A stretch of DNA of 9,100 bases. It comes from Deltaproteobacteria bacterium. GTDB taxonomy: Bacteria > Desulfobacterota > Desulfobacteria > Desulfobacterales > ETH-SRB1. How positions within the stretch are numbered: the stretch's first letter is position 1; every line of letters begins with the position of its first letter. This document shows positions 5,875 to 9,100 of the stretch, in pieces. The notes beneath the pieces were generated by a model that saw only the letters and a list, made by a program, of their open reading frames with translations, was not told the DNA's origin and ran no database searches. The translations under genes and the position numbers were made by a program. The stretch lies in assembly GCA_030611115.1 (NCBI GenBank), contig JAUWQK010000040.1, forward strand, positions 1-9,100, read 5' to 3'.

Positions 5875-6894
5875 CTAATTTTTTGAGAAGTTACAGTTTT
5901 TAATTCTCGAATACACATCATCACTAATACCTGAAGACTTTCCATTCTTTAAGTAATGATAGCCTGTAGCAGCAATCATGGCTGCATTATCGCCGCAGAG
6001 ATCAATTGAAGGGATATGGACTTTAATTCCTTTCTGTTCAGCATCCTTAATAACCCTTGCTCTTAATCTGCTGTTCGCCGCCACGCCTCCTACAATAGAA
6101 ATCCGGTCGCAACCCTTTTCTATTGCTGCGCTTAAAACTTTATATGAAAGAACATCAACGACCGACTCCTGAAACCCGGCAAGAATATCTGGAGTCTGAT
6201 CTTTATATTCATCACCGTGAGTCTGAATATAGCGGTTCACCGCAGTTTTTAAGCCGCTGAAGCTGAAGTCAAAGCCGGACTTATCAAGGTATGCCCGTGG
6301 GAAAACTATTTTCGACGGGTCTCCCTTTTTAGCCAGCCTGTCTATAATTAGCCCGCCTGGATATCCGAGGCCTATTGCTTTTGAGACTTTATCAAAAGCC
6401 TCGCCGGCTGCATCATCCCTTGTCTGCCCCATAAGTTCCATCTCTGTATGATCTTTAACATAATAGATGCTTGTATGACCGCCTGAAGCCAAAAGTGACA
6501 CAAAAGGAAATGTCGGCGAATTTGATTCCAGAAAAACAGAATTTATGTGCCCCTCAAGATGGTTTACACCTATCCATGGAATACCAAGGGTATAAGCAAA
6601 AGATTTTGCAAATGAAAAACCTACTATTAATGAGCCTATAAGCCCAGGGCCCTGGGTTACAGCCAATGCATTAATTTGTTTAAAATTAATACCAGCCTTG
6701 CTGACAGCTTCCTTTACAATTGGTACAATGTCTTCTATATGTTTTCTTGAAGCAAGCTCAGGCACAACGCCGCCATATTTATGATGCACATCCACCTGAG
6801 AAGACACTACGGAAGATAAAATTTCAGAGCCGTCAACAACTATTGATGCAGCGGTTTCATCGCAGGATGTTTCAATGCCTATTATTATTATCAT
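5875..6894 (-). CDS. tsaD: tRNA N6-threonylcarbamoyladenosine transferase TsaD
   Basis: This 339-residue protein matches the Kae1/TsaD family. It transfers the threonylcarbamoyl group to A37 of tRNAs reading ANN codons, working with TsaB and TsaE in the cytoplasm. Visible motifs are the N-terminal IGIETSCDET at 5-14, GGVVPELASR at 41-50, QGPGLIGSL at 81-89 and the metal-binding HLEGH at 112-116 (H112, H116). SGGHT at 137-141, the GEAFDK stretch at 164-169, GGVAANS at 269-275 and CGDNAAM at 300-306 with the metal ligand D302 follow. Length is typical and nothing is missing. The start is the ATG preceding a run of ATA codons; no strong Shine-Dalgarno is seen. It is divergent from der across a repeat-rich 541-bp gap and convergent with nagZ. 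Confidence 0.96.
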   Translation of the reverse strand: MIIIIGIETSCDETAASIVVDGSEILSSVVSSQVDVHHKYGGVVPELASRKHIEDIVPIVKEAVSKAGINFKQINALAVTQGPGLIGSLIVGFSFAKSFAYTLGIPWIGVNHLEGHINSVFLESNSPTFPFVSLLASGGHTSIYYVKDHTEMELMGQTRDDAAGEAFDKVSKAIGLGYPGGLIIDRLAKKGDPSKIVFPRAYLDKSGFDFSFSGLKTAVNRYIQTHGDEYKDQTPDILAGFQESVVDVLSYKVLSAAIEKGCDRISIVGGVAANSRLRARVIKDAEQKGIKVHIPSIDLCGDNAAMIAATGYHYLKNGKSSGISDDVYSRIKNCNFSKN

Positions 6895-6918
6895 AATAAA
6901 TAACTATTCGGGTTGTCA

Positions 6919-6932
6919 GGTTCACGGTTCAC
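6919..6932 (+). repeat. Two tandem 7-bp units (GGTTCAC x2)
   Basis: GGTTCAC occurs twice head to tail 24 bp outside the tsaD start codon. It is one of several short 7-bp tandem tracts in the intergenic DNA of this window; two copies alone would be unremarkable. Confidence 0.55.
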
Positions 6933-6954
6933 AGTTAGTTGATTTCTTTATTTT

Positions 6955-7002
6955 CCTGCCGACTGGCAGGTCTTATATCCTGATCATCCTGTATGTCCTG
7001 TC
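6955..7002. repeat. Small hairpin followed by a 9-bp-periodic CCTG tract
   Basis: CCTGCC at 6955-6960 and GGCAGG at 6965-6970 form a perfect 6-bp stem with a 4-base loop. Then three 9-bp units, each with TCCTG in the same place (TCCTG at 6978, 6987 and 6996), run on to an A tract. There is no T run directly after the stem on either strand, so a standard terminator is not clear. It reads as an intergenic repeat of unknown role. Confidence 0.6.
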
Positions 7003-7169
7003 AAAAAAACAGATGGACTTTTTACAAAGCCATCAATCTTTATTGTTGAAAGATATAATCGGGTTGCTTATCATATAATTTTAAAACAAAACAACTATAA
7101 ATATTTATCGGAAATTCACAAAACTCGTATTACTTTAGATAATATGAAACAAACCGGATGAGCGTAAGC

Positions 7170-7363
7170 TTCAGGTGTGATACATTCAAAACAGGAAACT
7201 GTTTGAGCGTATTAGATATCGTTAAGAAAGAACCATGTATGATGTTGTCATTGCTTATTAAGGGCTTTTTGAATTGTTACTGATGTTTTCAGTCAGGGCA
7301 TGTTCTTTCTTTACGATATGTTATACGTGAGTTTTTCATGTTTTTAATTTGATCACACCTGAA
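7170..7363. repeat. 194-bp long imperfect inverted repeat upstream of der
   Basis: The outer ends match over 11 bp (TTCAGGTGTGA at 7170-7180 and its reverse complement at 7353-7363). A second strong block pairs 7216-7237 (ATATCGTTAAGAAAGAAC) with 7299-7319. The two arms, about 68 bases each, can be aligned along most of their length with gaps, leaving a central loop of about 60 bases. It encodes no recognisable protein. It is either a decayed MITE-like element or a structured leader region of der; the 5' end of the der transcript is not known. No convincing target duplication is visible. Confidence 0.7.
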
Positions 7364-7390
7364 ACTGAAGCGAACAAGGCTGTCAGGAAG

Positions 7391-7418
7391 CTTCAACCTT
7401 CAACCTTCAACCTTCAAC
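7391..7418 (+). repeat. Perfect 4 x 7-bp tandem repeat (CTTCAAC)
   Basis: CTTCAAC is repeated four times without error and ends 17 bases before the der start codon. It falls where a ribosome binding site would be expected, so copy-number change would move upstream sequences relative to der. An open frame running through it from 7349 is not thought to be coding. Confidence 0.9.
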
Positions 7419-7435
7419 CTTTATTATATAAAACC

Positions 7436-8773
7436 ATGAAACCTATTGTTGCAATTGTTGGCCGCCCAAATGTCGGCAAATCCACCTTTTTCAACCGCAT
7501 TACCAGATCGAGAAATGCCATTGTCGATGATTTCCCTGGTGTCACAAGAGACCGGAATTACGGCGATGCTTCCTGGAATGGCATTGTATTTACCCTGGTT
7601 GATACAGGAGGTTTTTTGAGTGATGATAAGGATGATTTTGCAAATGAAATCCGTTTTCAGGTACTCCAGGCCATAGAAGATGCTGATGTTATAATTCTTC
7701 TGCTTGATGGCAAAGCCGGGATATCACCCTATGATAGAGATGTTGTCGAAATCCTCCGCACAACGGAAAAACCGGTTTTTTATGCTGTTAATAAAATAGA
7801 CGGTCTTGAACAGGAGACAAATCTTTATGATTTTTACAGCCTTGGGATAAAAAAATTGTATCCTGTTTCCGCTGAACACCGCTATGGTGTGCATGATTTT
7901 CTCGACGATCTGATATTAGCATTTCCAAAATATGACTCAGTGCAAACAGAAGATATGATAAAGCTCGCTGTCGTGGGCAGACCGAATGTCGGCAAATCAT
8001 CTCTCATAAACCGCATCCTGGGTGAAAAACGCCTGCTTGTAAGCGATATTCCGGGAACAACTCGCGATGCAATTGACTCTGTCTGCAATATTAACGGAAA
8101 GTCATATCTTCTTATAGATACCGCCGGTATCAGACGTAAAGGAAAAGTATCAAAGAAGATTGAAAAGTTTTCAATAATCAAAGCTTTAAGGAGCCTTGAC
8201 AGATGTGATGTTGCCCTTATCGTCATGGATGCAGACGAGGGAATTACAGAACAGGACATAAATATCGCAGGATATGCTTTTGAGAGAAAATGCAGTTGTA
8301 TAATGCTGCTTAATAAATGGGATCTTGTTGAAAAAGACAGTAAAACTGCAAAAAAATATTATGAGCAATTAAAAATAGAGTCAAAATTTTTAAGTTTTGC
8401 CCCGGCCATTACTATCTCCGCTCTTACCGGTCTGAGAGTTCCGAGGATATTCACGTATGTTGATGAAGTTTACGGCCAGTATGCAGCACGTATAAAAACC
8501 GGTCAATTAAACAGAATAATGGAACTGGCAATCAAAAAAAATGAGCCTTCACTCTTTCGGGGAAAACGGCTTAAATTTTATTATGCTGCCCAGGTGACTG
8601 CAAAACCACCTACTTTCGTTTGCTTTGTAAACTATCCTGATGCAGTTCATTTTTCATACAAGAGGTATCTTATCAACCAGATCCGTGAACGCGCCGGGTT
8701 AGACAAAACCCCCATCAGGTTGCTCTTCCGCCAGCGGACAGGCCGGATAGAATTCGGCAAGAAGAAACGATAA
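7436..8773 (+). CDS. der: Ribosome biogenesis GTPase Der (EngA)
   Basis: This is a 445-residue protein from the ATG at 7436, the usual length for Der, which acts in late assembly of the 50S ribosomal subunit. It has the diagnostic two tandem GTPase domains and a C-terminal KH-like domain. Domain 1 has GRPNVGKS at 9-16, DTGG at 56-59, NKID at 119-122 and SA at 145-146. Domain 2 has GRPNVGKS at 181-188, DTAG at 228-231, NKWD at 293-296 and SAL at 328-330. The KH-like part covers about 350-437, followed by a basic tail. The frame is open 29 codons further upstream, but that part crosses the CTTCAAC tandem repeat and looks non-coding, while [16 protein letters not shown] is the typical beginning. 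No good Shine-Dalgarno precedes it, which is unusual for an essential gene. Confidence 0.96.
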   Translation: MKPIVAIVGRPNVGKSTFFNRITRSRNAIVDDFPGVTRDRNYGDASWNGIVFTLVDTGGFLSDDKDDFANEIRFQVLQAIEDADVIILLLDGKAGISPYDRDVVEILRTTEKPVFYAVNKIDGLEQETNLYDFYSLGIKKLYPVSAEHRYGVHDFLDDLILAFPKYDSVQTEDMIKLAVVGRPNVGKSSLINRILGEKRLLVSDIPGTTRDAIDSVCNINGKSYLLIDTAGIRRKGKVSKKIEKFSIIKALRSLDRCDVALIVMDADEGITEQDINIAGYAFERKCSCIMLLNKWDLVEKDSKTAKKYYEQLKIESKFLSFAPAITISALTGLRVPRIFTYVDEVYGQYAARIKTGQLNRIMELAIKKNEPSLFRGKRLKFYYAAQVTAKPPTFVCFVNYPDAVHFSYKRYLINQIRERAGLDKTPIRLLFRQRTGRIEFGKKKR

Positions 8774-8794
8774 TCCGCAATTCCGTTTGAAGAT

Positions 8795-8884
8795 TTTTAG
8801 CAGTTAGCTTTTAGCAATTAGCCTTTAGCTTAAAAAATCAAACAGATAACACATTCAGCTAAGAGCTAACAGCTAATGGCTTTT
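8795..8884. repeat. Opposed arrays of degenerate 7-mers between convergent genes; possible bidirectional terminator
   Basis: The left array, 8795-8829, is five consecutive 7-mers all ending TTAGC (TTTTAGC, AGTTAGC, TTTTAGC, AATTAGC, CTTTAGC). The right array, 8857-8877, is three 7-mers beginning AGCTAA, in effect the reverse complement, followed by GGCTTTT. The arrays can pair across a 27-base centre. The location between the der stop (8773) and the stop of the opposing HD-GYP gene, with T-rich sequence on the right side and A-rich on the left, suits a two-way terminator. The 7-bp periodicity is not needed for that role. Confidence 0.75.
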
Positions 8885-9100
8885 TCACAAATCATCTTGA
8901 CACTTCTCCCTGCATGTCGTCATGAATCTGTCTTTGAGGACAAGAAAGGCTGCCACCACCTCGGGATCAAAATGCTTGCCTTTTTCGTTTGCAATAATAT
9001 CGACGGTCTTTTCGTGGGAGTAGGCATCCTTGTAAACTCGCTTTGTTGCAATAGCGTCATATACATCAGCCAGCGCGACAATCCGGGCAGATAGAGGTAT
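8885..9100 (-). CDS. HD-GYP domain protein, C-terminal end (partial)
   Basis: The last 71 codons of a gene entering from the right edge end at TGA (8885-8887). The stretch ARIVALADVYDAIATKR followed by VYKDAYSHEKTVDII and KGKHFDPEVVAAFL is typical of the end of HD-GYP domains, the metal-dependent cyclic-di-GMP phosphodiesterases. In such proteins the HD and GYP residues lie just upstream, here outside the window, and an N-terminal receiver or sensor domain is common (RpfG-like response regulators). Whether this copy is catalytically complete, and what its input domain is, cannot be seen. It converges on der across the heptamer arrays. Confidence 0.85.
   Translation of the reverse strand: MPLSARIVALADVYDAIATKRVYKDAYSHEKTVDIIANEKGKHFDPEVVAAFLVLKDRFMTTCREKCQDDL

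Noticed and set aside
7391..7418. CRISPR-like array
   Set aside because: The 7-bp units are directly adjacent with no spacers, and there are no cas genes.
7349..7435. A 29-codon N-terminal extension of Der
   Set aside because: It starts inside the inverted repeat and reads through the CTTCAAC tandem repeat; Der length and typical start fit ATG 7436.
8876..9094. A plus-strand 72-codon open frame at the right end
   Set aside because: It is the antisense shadow of the HD-GYP C-terminal coding sequence.

Overview
The window looks like a mesophilic Desulfobacterota ('deltaproteobacterial') chromosome, probably Desulfobacterales-like. This is inferred from the protein style (NagZ, TsaD, Der), a ferredoxin-dependent 2-oxoacid oxidoreductase, and intergenic DNA full of small palindromic elements. 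No 16S or other decisive marker is present, so the taxon is a low-confidence guess. I saw no tRNA, rRNA or CRISPR array.

Layout. 1-627 has no gene I recognise: 1-84 and 257-331 show nothing clear, 85-256 is a 172-bp palindromic element, 332-525 is a 194-bp element with perfect terminal inverted repeats, and 526-627 is unassigned. 628-966 is a wrecked glutamate dehydrogenase gene, frame-broken and with internal deletions. It is followed by a tight operon for a 2-oxoacid:ferredoxin oxidoreductase: a fused gamma-delta subunit (999-1919), alpha (1916-3160) and beta (3157-4076). Beta carries a frameshift inside its thiamine-diphosphate motif. Immediately after it, at 4087-4258, lies an inverted second copy of the 172-bp element, so the whole metabolic block sits between two inverted copies. 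The block reads richer in G+C than the genes to its right.

From 4302 the content is housekeeping: nagZ (cell-wall recycling, +), tsaD (tRNA t6A modification, -), der (ribosome-assembly GTPase, +), and the C-terminal end of an HD-GYP-type protein running off the right edge (-). Between nagZ and tsaD is a compact nested mobile structure. A small GIY-YIG nuclease gene is bracketed by two perfect 28-bp inverted copies of a hairpin-forming repeat. The nuclease gene is itself split by a 141-bp MITE-like element with 17-bp terminal repeats and a 6-bp target duplication. Removing the element and one duplication copy restores a clean 97-residue protein exactly at the YIG motif.

The tsaD-der gap (6895-7435) holds a small hairpin, a 9-bp-periodic tract, a 194-bp long imperfect inverted repeat and a 4 x 7-bp tandem repeat just before der. 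The der/HD-GYP convergent gap holds two opposed arrays of degenerate 7-mers. Recurrent 7-bp tandem units with unrelated sequences, at several intergenic sites, are a theme of this window.

How it fits together: glutamate dehydrogenase plus a 2-oxoacid oxidoreductase would have formed an amino-acid/2-oxoacid oxidation operon yielding reduced ferredoxin. One member is destroyed and another frameshifted, so the block appears to be decaying or carries sequencing errors, while the neighbouring housekeeping genes are intact.
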